Assembly (NCBI RefSeq): GCF_018381315.1
Contig: NZ_JAGZSD010000006.1
Coordinates: forward strand, 1 to 64,000
DNA from: Anaerostipes sp.
Lineage (GTDB): Bacteria > Bacillota > Clostridia > Lachnospirales > Lachnospiraceae
Length of the DNA: 64,000 nucleotides
Reading direction: 5' to 3'
Position 1 is the first letter of the stretch. The number at the start of each line of letters is the position of its first letter. This document shows positions 16,945 to 24,990 of this stretch, piece after piece. Below the pieces are notes generated by a model. It made no database searches. It saw nothing but the letters and a program-made list of their open reading frames with translations, and was not told the DNA's origin. The position numbers were made by a program, and so were the translations under genes.

Positions 16945-18150
16945 ATGAACAAAATATTTTCAGTTGCGCAGATTAATGCGTATATTAAAAGGATCTTTCA
17001 GAGCGATTATGCTCTGAACCGGATCTATATAAAGGGAGAGGTCTCCAACTGCAAGTATCACTCATCCGGCCACATTTATTTTTCGCTGAAGGATGATAAA
17101 AGCCAGATTTCCTGCGTAATGTTTGCCAATCAGAGGATGAGCGGGCTGGATTTCGACATGGAGAACGGACAGACGGTCATTGTCTCAGGCAGTATCAGCG
17201 TGTTTGAGAGAAACGGCACATATCAGCTCTATGCCAATGAGATTTCCCTGGACGGCATCGGAAGGCTTTACGCAGAGTTTGAAAAGCTTAAGGAAAAACT
17301 GTACCGGGAGGGCTTATTTGACCATGAAAAGAAAAAACCTGTCCCCAAGAATCCAAAGACTGTGGGCATCGTCACGGCAAAGACCGGGGCAGCCATCCAG
17401 GATATTATAAGTGTGGCAAAGCGCAGGAATCCTTATGTGCAGCTGGTGCTGTATCCTGCACAGGTACAGGGTGACGGCGCGGCGGATACCATCGTAAAGG
17501 GGATCCAGGCTCTGGACCGGTATGGCGTGGATACGATCATCATTGGCCGGGGCGGCGGCTCTATAGAGGATCTCTGGGCATTTAATGAGGAAAAGGTGGC
17601 AAGAGCAGTCTATGCGGCCAGAACACCGATTATTTCCGGTACAGGCCATGAAGTGGATACAACGATAGCGGATTATGCGGCAGACCTGAGAGCACCTACG
17701 CCTACAGCGGCATGTGAGCTTGCAGTACCGGATATCAGAGAGACATTGGATGCCATTGACGCAAGGAAGCGTAGGCTTTCTGCACAGATGCAGTACATTA
17801 CTGGTAATTACCGTTTGAGAGTGGAGAGATACCGCAGGAAAATGCACGGCTTTGATCCGAGGCTTAAACTCCAGGAACAGAAAATGATCTTTGCAGAGCT
17901 GGAAGAACGGCTCCGCGGGCGGATGGAGTATCTTCGCAAAGACTACCGCCACAGGCTTGAGATTTATATGGAACGGCTCCACGGCATGTCACCTACAGCA
18001 AAGCTGATTGGGGGATATGGATACCTGTCAGTGGGAGAAAACCAGCCGGTGACGTCTATAAAAGATGTCCGGGAGGGAGATGAGGTGATGATTACCATCG
18101 CCGACGGACAGATCCGTACAGAAGTTAAAGAAAAGCTAAAAAATGTATGA
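16945..18150 (+). CDS. xseA: Exodeoxyribonuclease VII large subunit
   Basis: A 401-residue catalytic subunit of exonuclease VII, which degrades single-stranded DNA from both ends. The N-terminal OB fold (to about residue 100) carries the Gly-His-Ile-Tyr-Phe-Ser-Leu-Lys-Asp signature. The catalytic domain shows Gly-Arg-Gly-Gly-Gly-Ser-Ile-Glu-Asp-Leu-Trp-Ala-Phe-Asn, the nearby His-Glu-Val-Asp-Thr-Thr and Arg-Ala-Pro-Thr-Pro. The start codon follows the nusB stop with no gap. The small subunit xseB is usually the next gene; here it is displaced by a PI-PLC-like gene and two terminators. Confidence 0.96.
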   Translation: MNKIFSVAQINAYIKRIFQSDYALNRIYIKGEVSNCKYHSSGHIYFSLKDDKSQISCVMFANQRMSGLDFDMENGQTVIVSGSISVFERNGTYQLYANEISLDGIGRLYAEFEKLKEKLYREGLFDHEKKKPVPKNPKTVGIVTAKTGAAIQDIISVAKRRNPYVQLVLYPAQVQGDGAADTIVKGIQALDRYGVDTIIIGRGGGSIEDLWAFNEEKVARAVYAARTPIISGTGHEVDTTIADYAADLRAPTPTAACELAVPDIRETLDAIDARKRRLSAQMQYITGNYRLRVERYRRKMHGFDPRLKLQEQKMIFAELEERLRGRMEYLRKDYRHRLEIYMERLHGMSPTAKLIGGYGYLSVGENQPVTSIKDVREGDEVMITIADGQIRTEVKEKLKNV

Positions 18151-18172
18151 CAATCAGTGTCAGATAGAAATA

Positions 18173-18212
18173 GAAACTGTGGACATAGTCATGATCCACG
18201 GTTTCTTTTTTT
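18173..18212 (+). terminator. Terminator after xseA
   Basis: GAAACTGTGGA, an 11-base loop, TCCACGGTTTC, then a T-run; one G-U pair. Confidence 0.9.
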
Positions 18213-18272
18213 ATTACATTTGGAGTGCGATTTCCCAAATTCAAGAATAACAGAAAAAACAGTAAATATAAT

Positions 18273-18278
18273 TATAAT
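18273..18278 (+). promoter_or_regulatory. -10 element of the PI-PLC-like gene
   Basis: A perfect TATAAT lies in an AT-rich stretch after the xseA terminator; no good -35 element is visible. A transcript starting near 18285 would exclude the GTG start at 18225 and favour the ATG at 18345. Confidence 0.35.
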
Positions 18279-18344
18279 ATAGAGACAAGCAAATTCACAC
18301 GATACTCAGATGATGTCTGGTATCAGAAAGGAGTGAAGACAGGC

Positions 18345-19637
18345 ATGGGGAAAGTAATTACCGCTGGCAACTGGATGGGATTTTTGGACGGGGAGAAAAA
18401 ACTATCTGAAATTAACCTTCCCGGCACACATGATTCAGGGACAAAGTACGTGGAAAAAAATAAAGAAAAGTACTGCTGCCAGTCATTGTCGCTGGCAGAA
18501 CAGATGGAAATCGGAGTTCGATATTTTGACATACGCTGTGTTGCTGGGTCCAAAAAAGAAAGCCCCGGTATAAAACACGCTGACACGTGGTGCCTGAATC
18601 CGGAAATGAAAACTGAACATCTTCATTTGGACAAGCTGGTTCAGGATGCAAAGTATTTTTTACAAAACCATCCTACGGAAACTTTGGTCTTTCAGATTAA
18701 GAATGAAAAATGGAATTCTGGAGATGCAAATCTGGTTTTTCATATAGGAAAATATATTAAAGACGGAACTATGTGGGCTATGGATAGGATTCCTAAAATA
18801 GATGAAGTCAGAGGGCGGATTGTACTGGTCCGCAGGTTTACTTATTCAAAAAATGATTATGGACTTGAGAAACAAGAATTTGGCCTGAACTTAAGTTCAT
18901 GGGATTCTGAATGTATGTGGAAAGCGGGGGAACATACTTTTGTTTGGGTGAATGATAAAGCATATATTCAGGATCGTTATAAGACCACAGCAGAAGAGAA
19001 ACTGAAATTACTTAGTAAGGCATTGGCTGAGATGAATAATCTGAATAATAACAAAAAGACAATTCCCGCCCTCGAATGGTGTATTAATCTTGCTAGCTGT
19101 ACCAAGCCAAATCCTAAACAAGCTGCGGTAGAAGTGAATCAGAGGCTGAAGGAGCAATCTCAATTCTGGGATGGAAGGAAACTGGGGATGTTCATCGTAG
19201 ATTTTGCCGAAAAGGACTTAATATCTAAAATTTATCTTTCTAATTTTGAGAACTTTAACGGGGAGGAAAAAGAAATTCACAGAGAGGAAACAATCCTAAG
19301 CCATGCAAAACCATTTAGGGGACAGACTCACAGGTCCAGCGGCAATTTTTCCACCCGGTACATACAGGATCCTAATGGAAAAGAACCAAAGTCATTATTG
19401 TGGGAAATTATAGCCGGCGACAATGATGAGGCATCAAAAATTTCATTCCAGGTTTATGAAGATGTAGCCGGAGGATTTGATAAAGGAAAGTTTGGTGATA
19501 AAAGGATTACATCCGGAACGAGAACTCCGTTTATAAAGGAGAGAGAAATTTATATATATTGTCCGGAAGGAGCAAAGGCTTCATTTAATGTACGGATTAC
19601 AGGAATGGATACTGCACCGGATCCAAAGTTTAAATAG
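18345..19637 (+). CDS. Phosphatidylinositol-specific phospholipase C X-domain protein
   Basis: A PI-PLC-like protein of about 430 residues. The TIM-barrel X-domain has the first catalytic His in Leu-Pro-Gly-Thr-His-Asp-Ser-Gly, Arg-Tyr-Phe-Asp-Ile-Arg next to it and the second His in Ile-Lys-His-Ala-Asp. These enzymes cleave phosphatidylinositol or GPI headgroups by cyclic phosphodiester formation. A C-terminal region of about 110 residues follows the barrel and is unassigned. No signal peptide or membrane helix is seen with either possible start, which is unusual for the family. The frame is open from a GTG at 18225; the ATG at 18345 has AAAGGAG 11 bases upstream and follows a TATAAT, so it was preferred. 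The gene is more A-rich than its neighbours, is framed by terminators and separates xseA from xseB. Confidence 0.85.
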   Translation: MGKVITAGNWMGFLDGEKKLSEINLPGTHDSGTKYVEKNKEKYCCQSLSLAEQMEIGVRYFDIRCVAGSKKESPGIKHADTWCLNPEMKTEHLHLDKLVQDAKYFLQNHPTETLVFQIKNEKWNSGDANLVFHIGKYIKDGTMWAMDRIPKIDEVRGRIVLVRRFTYSKNDYGLEKQEFGLNLSSWDSECMWKAGEHTFVWVNDKAYIQDRYKTTAEEKLKLLSKALAEMNNLNNNKKTIPALEWCINLASCTKPNPKQAAVEVNQRLKEQSQFWDGRKLGMFIVDFAEKDLISKIYLSNFENFNGEEKEIHREETILSHAKPFRGQTHRSSGNFSTRYIQDPNGKEPKSLLWEIIAGDNDEASKISFQVYEDVAGGFDKGKFGDKRITSGTRTPFIKEREIYIYCPEGAKASFNVRITGMDTAPDPKFK

Positions 19638-19662
19638 AAAAAGAAATTCAGGACAGTGATGT

Positions 19663-19708
19663 CAGCAGAGCGGCCGAGAACAGAATTATGGCGGCTCTGC
19701 TGTTTTTT
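19663..19708 (+). terminator. Terminator after the PI-PLC-like gene
   Basis: CAGCAGAGC pairs with GCTCTGCTG, with a partly paired loop, followed by TTTTTT. Confidence 0.88.
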
Positions 19709-19727
19709 GATTTTATAAAAATTTAAG

Positions 19728-19756
19728 TTGAATGAACGTCTGTTCAGCATTATAAT
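19728..19756 (+). promoter_or_regulatory. Promoter of the xseB-recN operon
   Basis: TTGAAT, 17 bases, TATAAT. The spacer holds the palindrome TGAACGTCTGTTCA, described separately. Confidence 0.8.
19733..19746. promoter_or_regulatory. LexA-like (SOS) box in the xseB promoter
   Basis: TGAAC-GTCT-GTTCA is a perfect 5+5 palindrome of the GAAC-N4-GTTC type bound by LexA/DinR in Firmicutes. It differs from the Bacillus consensus CGAACRNRYGTTYC at its outer bases and one central base. It fills the space between the -35 and -10, an ideal repressor position, and the operon carries two DNA-repair genes (xseB, recN). Confidence 0.6.
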
Positions 19757-19846
19757 AAGAACAGTCGAAATAAGGAAAAGATAATTCAAAGAAAATATGA
19801 TATAATTTAAAAAATAGATGCAGAAAGGGTATGAGGTATCACAGAT

Positions 19847-20053
19847 ATGGCCAAGAAGAAATTTCAGATAGATGAAGGGTTTTCACAGCTGGATGAGATC
19901 ATCAAGCAGCTGGAACAGGAGGATGTGAAGCTGTCGGACGCTGTAGATCTCTATACAAAGGGTGTGGAGGTTTTGAAGGAATGCAGAGACTCCCTGGATC
20001 AAGTGGAGAAGGAACTGATCATTTTGGAGCAGGATGGAGAACAGAATGGATAA
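19847..20053 (+). CDS. xseB: Exodeoxyribonuclease VII small subunit
   Basis: A 68-residue helical-hairpin protein that binds the XseA C-terminal region and regulates the nuclease. The pattern Phe-X-X-Leu-X-Glu-Ile-Ile-X-X-Leu-Glu and the following Leu-Ser-Asp-Ala-Val-Asp-Leu-Tyr-Thr-Lys-Gly are the family signature. It is the first gene of a long operon and overlaps ispA. The separation from xseA by an unrelated gene means the two subunits are transcribed from different promoters here. Confidence 0.94.
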   Translation: MAKKKFQIDEGFSQLDEIIKQLEQEDVKLSDAVDLYTKGVEVLKECRDSLDQVEKELIILEQDGEQNG

Positions 20054-20939
20054 TTTTAAGCAGGAGATGGCAAATAGGACGGAACACATCGAAGCAGTGC
20101 TGGACCATTATCTTCCCAAACCGGAAGGACCGGCAAAGACAGTGCTCACGGCTATGAATACAACGGTCAGAGCAGGAGGCAAGAGACTCAGGCCCATGCT
20201 GATGGAAGAGGCCTATAAGATGTTCGGAGGTGAGGGAAAGGTTATAGAGCCATTTATGGCTGCGATTGAGATGATTCACACCTATTCCCTGATTCACGAT
20301 GATCTGCCTGCTCTGGATAACGACGATTACCGAAGAGGGCAGAAAACCTGCCATATTGTCTATGGAGAAGATATGGCAGTTCTTACCGGGGATGCTCTGC
20401 TGAATTATGCTTTTGAAACTGCCGCCGGAGCCTTTGATATGGAGGGGACAGATCTTATAAGGACTGCAAAAGCAGTACAGATTCTGGCCTGCAAGCCGGG
20501 CATCTACGGGATGATCGGCGGCCAGGTGGCTGATGTGGAACTGGAAGGCAGAGAACTTTCTATTGACGAGATCATGTTTATTCACAGCAACAAGACCTCA
20601 GCACTGATCGAAGCATGCCTGATGATCGGCGCAGTGCTTGCCGGTGCTTCGGACACCCAGGTTCATGATATGGAACAGTGCGGCAGGAAGATCGGACTGG
20701 CATTTCAGATTCAGGATGATATTCTGGATATTACAGGCAATGAAGACGAGATCGGGAAACCAGTGGGAAGTGATGAAAAGAATCACAAAACCACATATGT
20801 GACCCTCAAAGGGCTTGAACAGGCCAAAAGAGATGTGGAGAAGATCTCTATGGAAGCGGCCGCTGTCCTTAAAGACTATGATGAGCCGGACGGCTATCTG
20901 ACCGGTCTGGTGGAATATCTGATACACAGGACCTATTGA
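20046..20939 (+). CDS. ispA: Polyprenyl synthetase (farnesyl diphosphate synthase)
   Basis: A 297-residue trans-prenyltransferase that condenses IPP with DMAPP and GPP to make farnesyl diphosphate. The first Asp-rich motif is Asp-Asp-Leu-Pro-Ala-Leu-Asp (residues 85-91) with Gly-Gly-Lys-Arg-Leu-Arg-Pro upstream. The second is Asp-Asp-Ile-Leu-Asp, preceded by Phe-Gln-Ile-Gln. Two ATG codons are possible (20034 and 20046); GGAG is six bases before 20046. It overlaps xseB by eight bases and precedes dxs, so the first and a late step of isoprenoid synthesis are co-transcribed. Confidence 0.94.
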   Translation: MDNFKQEMANRTEHIEAVLDHYLPKPEGPAKTVLTAMNTTVRAGGKRLRPMLMEEAYKMFGGEGKVIEPFMAAIEMIHTYSLIHDDLPALDNDDYRRGQKTCHIVYGEDMAVLTGDALLNYAFETAAGAFDMEGTDLIRTAKAVQILACKPGIYGMIGGQVADVELEGRELSIDEIMFIHSNKTSALIEACLMIGAVLAGASDTQVHDMEQCGRKIGLAFQIQDDILDITGNEDEIGKPVGSDEKNHKTTYVTLKGLEQAKRDVEKISMEAAAVLKDYDEPDGYLTGLVEYLIHRTY

Positions 20940-20967
20940 GCAAAAGGCAGATATTGAAGGAGTCAAT

Positions 20968-22845
20968 ATGTTAGAACAGATAAAGCATCCCAACGACATT
21001 AAAAATATAAATCCCAAAGATTACAGACTTCTGGCAAAAGAGATCCGGAAGTTTTTGCTTTTGAATGTGAGCAGGACAGGAGGCCATCTGGCTTCCAATC
21101 TGGGAGCTGTAGAGCTTACGATGGCACTGCACCTTACGATGGACTTTCCGAAAGACCAGCTGGTCTTTGATGTGGGGCACCAGTCCTATGTCCATAAGAT
21201 CCTTACCGGCAGGATGGACGGGTTTAAAAGCCTGCGTCAGTATGGCGGGATGAGCGGTTTCCCAAAACGTACAGAGAGCGACTGTGACGCCTTTCACAGC
21301 GGCCACAGTTCTACTTCCATAGGAGTTGCTCTGGGCCTTTCACAGGCCAGGGATCTGAGGGGAACGGATGAGACGATCGTGGCAGTTCTGGGGGACGGGG
21401 CACTTTCCGGTGGTATGGCCTATGAAGCTTTAAACAACATGGTCAGGCTCAGAGAAGAGAAACGAAAGCTGATCGTAGTTCTCAATGACAATAAGATGTC
21501 CATATCGGAAAATGTAGGCGGCATGTCCGGCTACCTGAACCGGGTCCGCTCAAAAAAAGAATACGTAGACTTTAAAGGAAATATAGAAAAATCTCTTATG
21601 CAGATCCCGGTGGTGGGGGAACCTATTGCCAAAGGATTAAAGAGGTCCAAAGACTCGATCAAACAGCTGTTTGTGCCGGGTATGATGTTTGAGGACATGG
21701 GGATTACTTATATAGGCCCCATTGACGGACACAATGTACCGCTTTTGGCGGAAACTTTTCAGCGTGCCCAGAAGCTGGAGGAGCCGATTATTGTCCATGT
21801 GGTCACCAAAAAGGGAAAGGGATATAAGTATGCAGAACAGGATCCTTCCCGTTTCCATGGAGTAAACCCATTTAACGTAAGGACTGGAAAAGCGCTTAAA
21901 AGCGGGTCCGGGCCGACCTGTACGGATATATTTTCGGACACGGTTGTGGAGCTTGCCAAAGACGACCCGGATATTGTGGCTGTTACAGCTGCTATGCCGG
22001 AGGGCACAGGACTGTCTAAGTTCCGTGACAGATATCCGGAACGTTTTTTTGATGTGGGCATTGCCGAGCAGCATGCGGTCGCATTTTGTGCGGGTATGGC
22101 GGCAAAAGGACTGAAGCCCGTTGCGGCCGTTTATTCAACATTTCTCCAGAGGGCTTATGACCAGCTTCTTCATGATGTGGGCATCGGAAATCTACCTGTG
22201 CTGATCGGCGTGGACCGGTCCGGCCTGGTTGGGGCTGACGGGGAGACACATCAAGGTATCTTTGATGTGACGTATCTGTCCTCTATCCCCAATTTTACAG
22301 TGACAGCGCCTGTCAACGGAAGGGAATTAAAAGAAATGGTCACCTATGCACTTACGGAAGAGGAAGGGCCTGTGGCCGTAAAATATTCCAGAGGTCCGGC
22401 ATCAGACCTGTTTGAAGAAGATTTTTCGCCGGTTAAAAAGGGAAAAGGATGTATATTGAAGAAAGGTACAGAGATTGCCCTGATTCCTCTCGGCAGTATG
22501 ATGGAGGAAGGTTATGAAGTGTATAAGGAGCTGGTGAAGCTGGGTTATGAACCGACGCTGGTGAACCCGAGATTTGTAAAGCCTCTGGATACTGATCTGA
22601 TCTGTTCTCTCATGGAAGGGCACCGCTTGATTGTGACAATGGAAGAGGGTGTCTTAAACGGAGGATTCGGACAGCAGGTGACTCAGACTCTCACAGAACA
22701 TGATTACAAAGGAAGGATCCGGAATATCGGCATTGATGACCAGTTCGTAGAGCATGGTTCTGTGGATGAGCTTCGAAAGATGCTGGGGCTTGACAGCGCC
22801 TCAATGACAGACAAGATCAAAGAGTGGATTGGAGATAAAGCATGA
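20968..22845 (+). CDS. dxs: 1-deoxy-D-xylulose-5-phosphate synthase
   Basis: A 625-residue thiamine-diphosphate enzyme that makes DXP from pyruvate and glyceraldehyde 3-phosphate, the entry step of the MEP isoprenoid pathway. The N-terminal domain has Asp-Val-Gly-His-Gln-Ser-Tyr and His-Ser-Gly-His-Ser-Ser-Thr-Ser, and the ThDP motif starts Gly-Asp-Gly-Ala-Leu and ends Asn-Asp-Asn. The transketolase-like centre shows Ala-Glu-Gln-His-Ala-Val. AAGGAG precedes the ATG. Its stop overlaps the tlyA start. Confidence 0.97.
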   Translation: MLEQIKHPNDIKNINPKDYRLLAKEIRKFLLLNVSRTGGHLASNLGAVELTMALHLTMDFPKDQLVFDVGHQSYVHKILTGRMDGFKSLRQYGGMSGFPKRTESDCDAFHSGHSSTSIGVALGLSQARDLRGTDETIVAVLGDGALSGGMAYEALNNMVRLREEKRKLIVVLNDNKMSISENVGGMSGYLNRVRSKKEYVDFKGNIEKSLMQIPVVGEPIAKGLKRSKDSIKQLFVPGMMFEDMGITYIGPIDGHNVPLLAETFQRAQKLEEPIIVHVVTKKGKGYKYAEQDPSRFHGVNPFNVRTGKALKSGSGPTCTDIFSDTVVELAKDDPDIVAVTAAMPEGTGLSKFRDRYPERFFDVGIAEQHAVAFCAGMAAKGLKPVAAVYSTFLQRAYDQLLHDVGIGNLPVLIGVDRSGLVGADGETHQGIFDVTYLSSIPNFTVTAPVNGRELKEMVTYALTEEEGPVAVKYSRGPASDLFEEDFSPVKKGKGCILKKGTEIALIPLGSMMEEGYEVYKELVKLGYEPTLVNPRFVKPLDTDLICSLMEGHRLIVTMEEGVLNGGFGQQVTQTLTEHDYKGRIRNIGIDDQFVEHGSVDELRKMLGLDSASMTDKIKEWIGDKA

Positions 22846-23660
22846 AAGAACGATTAGATGTCCTGCTTGTAAAAAGAGGACTGGCAGCATCACGTGAGAA
22901 GGCAAAAGCCATTATTATGTCCGGTGTAGTCTTTGTGGACGGACAGAGAGAAGATAAAGCCGGGACGATGATCAAAGAGGAACTGCCCATTGAAATCAAA
23001 GGAAAAACTTTAAAATATGTGAGCCGCGGGGGGCTGAAACTGGAAAAGGCGATGAAGCAGTTCGGTATCTGTCTGGACGGCAGGGTGTGTATGGATGTGG
23101 GTGCATCCACCGGCGGTTTTACCCATTGTATGCTGCTGAACGGGGCCAAAAAAGTTTATTCCGTAGACGTGGGACATGGACAGCTGGACTGGAGCCTGAG
23201 GAATGATGAAAGGGTTGTATGCATGGAGCGCACGAATATGCGCTATGTGACTCCTGAGGATATTGATGAGCCTGCACAATTTGTATCCATTGACGTCTCT
23301 TTTATCTCACTGACCAAGATCCTGCCTGCAGTTTACGGGATACTGGAGACCGGAGGAGAGGTTACCGCCCTGATTAAGCCTCAGTTTGAGGCCGGCAGGG
23401 AAAAGGTTGGGAAAAAGGGCGTTGTGAGAGATCCTGCAGTTCATGAGGAAGTCATTGAAAAGATCACAGAGTTTGCCTGCTGCAGCGGTTTTGAACTCCT
23501 CCACCTGGACTATTCTCCGATCAAAGGACCGGAGGGGAACATTGAGTACCTCCTTCATATGAAGAAAACAGAAGAAATGCAGCATGAGAATGTTCTAAAA
23601 GAAAAAATTCCGGAAGTGGTGGGGGCATCCCATGGCGATCTGGAAAAGGCAAAAGAGTAG
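22842..23660 (+). CDS. tlyA: TlyA family rRNA 2'-O-methyltransferase
   Basis: A 272-residue protein with an N-terminal S4 RNA-binding domain (Arg-Leu-Asp-Val-Leu-Leu-Val through about residue 65) and a Rossmann FtsJ-like methyltransferase domain, whose SAM motif reads Asp-Val-Gly-Ala-Ser-Thr-Gly-Gly-Phe-Thr. TlyA methylates ribose 2'-OH of cytidines in 16S and 23S rRNA; older annotations call it hemolysin A. The family's usual place between dxs and nadK-argR-recN is seen here. ATGA overlap with dxs. Confidence 0.94.
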   Translation: MKERLDVLLVKRGLAASREKAKAIIMSGVVFVDGQREDKAGTMIKEELPIEIKGKTLKYVSRGGLKLEKAMKQFGICLDGRVCMDVGASTGGFTHCMLLNGAKKVYSVDVGHGQLDWSLRNDERVVCMERTNMRYVTPEDIDEPAQFVSIDVSFISLTKILPAVYGILETGGEVTALIKPQFEAGREKVGKKGVVRDPAVHEEVIEKITEFACCSGFELLHLDYSPIKGPEGNIEYLLHMKKTEEMQHENVLKEKIPEVVGASHGDLEKAKE

Positions 23661-23673
23661 AAGAAGGTAAACA

Positions 23674-24522
23674 ATGAAGAATTTTTTGATTATGACCAAT
23701 GAAGTGAAGGATCCCGGTTTTGCTGCATCGAACCGGATTAAGGATTATCTTGAGGCGAGGGGCGGGAAGGCTGTCCTGCGGGAAGATTTTACGGAGGACA
23801 CACAGACCTACTCCAACATTCCGGAAGATGCGGAATGTGTAATTGTACTGGGAGGAGACGGAACCATGCTTCATGCATCCCGGCTGATCGCACCCCATGA
23901 TCTCCCTGTGGTAGGGGTCAATCTGGGGACGCTGGGATTTCTGACTGAGATCGAAATGTCCCATCTATCAGAGGGCCTTGATGACCTGCTCAGCGACCGC
24001 TTCCATATCGAAGAGAGGATGATGCTGGAAGGATGTATCTTTCACCGGGATATTTCCTGTTACCGGCTGTCCGCCCTCAACGATATTGTGATTACCAGAA
24101 GCGGTTTCTCCAGGATCATTTCGTTTAAGATCATTGTCAACGGTGAACTTCTGGATGTATATGCGGCGGACGGAGTTATTATCTCCACGCCTACCGGATC
24201 TACAGGATACAATCTCTCTGCGGGAGGGCCTATTGTCAATCCGGAGGCAAATGTCATACTGATTACGCCGGTATGCCCGCATTCCCTGCAGGCGAAGAGT
24301 ATTGTTTTGGGAGAATGGGACACCATAGAGATTCATATACAAAAGGTGAGGAAAACCCAGCTTGAAGAGGCTTTGGTTACCTTCGACGGCCAGGTGGCGG
24401 AACGCCTGAACCCAGGGGATATTATAAAAATCAACAAGTCCCGGAAGGTAGCGAAGGTCGTCAAGGTTCAGGAAAAGAGTTTTTATCATACACTCCGTGC
24501 GAAAGTTGGTGGAAAAGCATGA
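23674..24522 (+). CDS. nadK: NAD(+) kinase
   Basis: A 282-residue NAD kinase, which phosphorylates NAD to NADP with ATP or polyphosphate. The Gly-Gly-Asp-Gly-Thr motif with the catalytic Asp (residues 60-64), Gly-Val-Asn-Leu-Gly-Thr-Leu-Gly-Phe-Leu and the C-terminal Thr-Pro-Thr-Gly-Ser-Thr-Gly-Tyr signature are present. The stop overlaps the argR start. It lies in the common clostridial run tlyA-nadK-argR-recN. Confidence 0.96.
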   Translation: MKNFLIMTNEVKDPGFAASNRIKDYLEARGGKAVLREDFTEDTQTYSNIPEDAECVIVLGGDGTMLHASRLIAPHDLPVVGVNLGTLGFLTEIEMSHLSEGLDDLLSDRFHIEERMMLEGCIFHRDISCYRLSALNDIVITRSGFSRIISFKIIVNGELLDVYAADGVIISTPTGSTGYNLSAGGPIVNPEANVILITPVCPHSLQAKSIVLGEWDTIEIHIQKVRKTQLEEALVTFDGQVAERLNPGDIIKINKSRKVAKVVKVQEKSFYHTLRAKVGGKA

Positions 24523-24983
24523 AAAAAAAGAGACAGCAGGCAATTATTGAACTGATTGCCAAAAGCCCTGTTGAGACTCAGGAGGAGCTTACAAACCGCC
24601 TGAACGAACAGGGTTTCAGTACAACCCAGGCCACGGTTTCCAGGGATATCAGGGAGCTTGAGCTCACAAAGATCCCCCTTCCGGACGGAAGACAGGCATA
24701 TGGACTTTTGGCTGCCAGGGAAAAAGAAGTGGCAAAGACCTATCAGCGGATTTTAAATGATGCCATCGTTTCTATCGAGACAGCGGGAAATCTTATGGTT
24801 ATCAAGACTGCCGCAGGTATGGCGATGGCATGTGCCGCTGCGCTGGATGATCTGGACCTTCCCGGACTTATGGGTTCCATCGCGGGGGACGACACGATCT
24901 TCTGTGCAGTCAGAGAACAGGAAAAAGGCAGCGATATCATCGGGGAGATCCGCTTGATGATGGAAAGCACAAGTGATAAGTAG
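24519..24983 (+). CDS. argR: Arginine repressor
   Basis: A 154-residue ArgR/AhrC protein. Residues 1-70 form the winged helix-turn-helix with Thr-Gln-Ala-Thr-Val-Ser-Arg-Asp-Ile-Arg-Glu-Leu. The C-terminal domain holds the arginine-binding and hexamerisation core with Gly-Ser-Ile-Ala-Gly-Asp-Asp-Thr. It represses arginine biosynthesis and activates catabolism in the presence of arginine. No arg genes are nearby; the position before recN is conserved in Firmicutes. Confidence 0.95.
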   Translation: MKKKRQQAIIELIAKSPVETQEELTNRLNEQGFSTTQATVSRDIRELELTKIPLPDGRQAYGLLAAREKEVAKTYQRILNDAIVSIETAGNLMVIKTAAGMAMACAAALDDLDLPGLMGSIAGDDTIFCAVREQEKGSDIIGEIRLMMESTSDK

Positions 24984-24990
24984 GTGAACT

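Noticed and set aside
17314..17982. 222-codon minus-strand frame inside xseA
   Set aside because: It is antisense to a well-conserved gene, with Cys/His-rich composition and no ribosome binding site.
20019..20585. 188-codon minus-strand frame opposite ispA
   Set aside because: Antisense shadow of a conserved gene with no recognisable domain.
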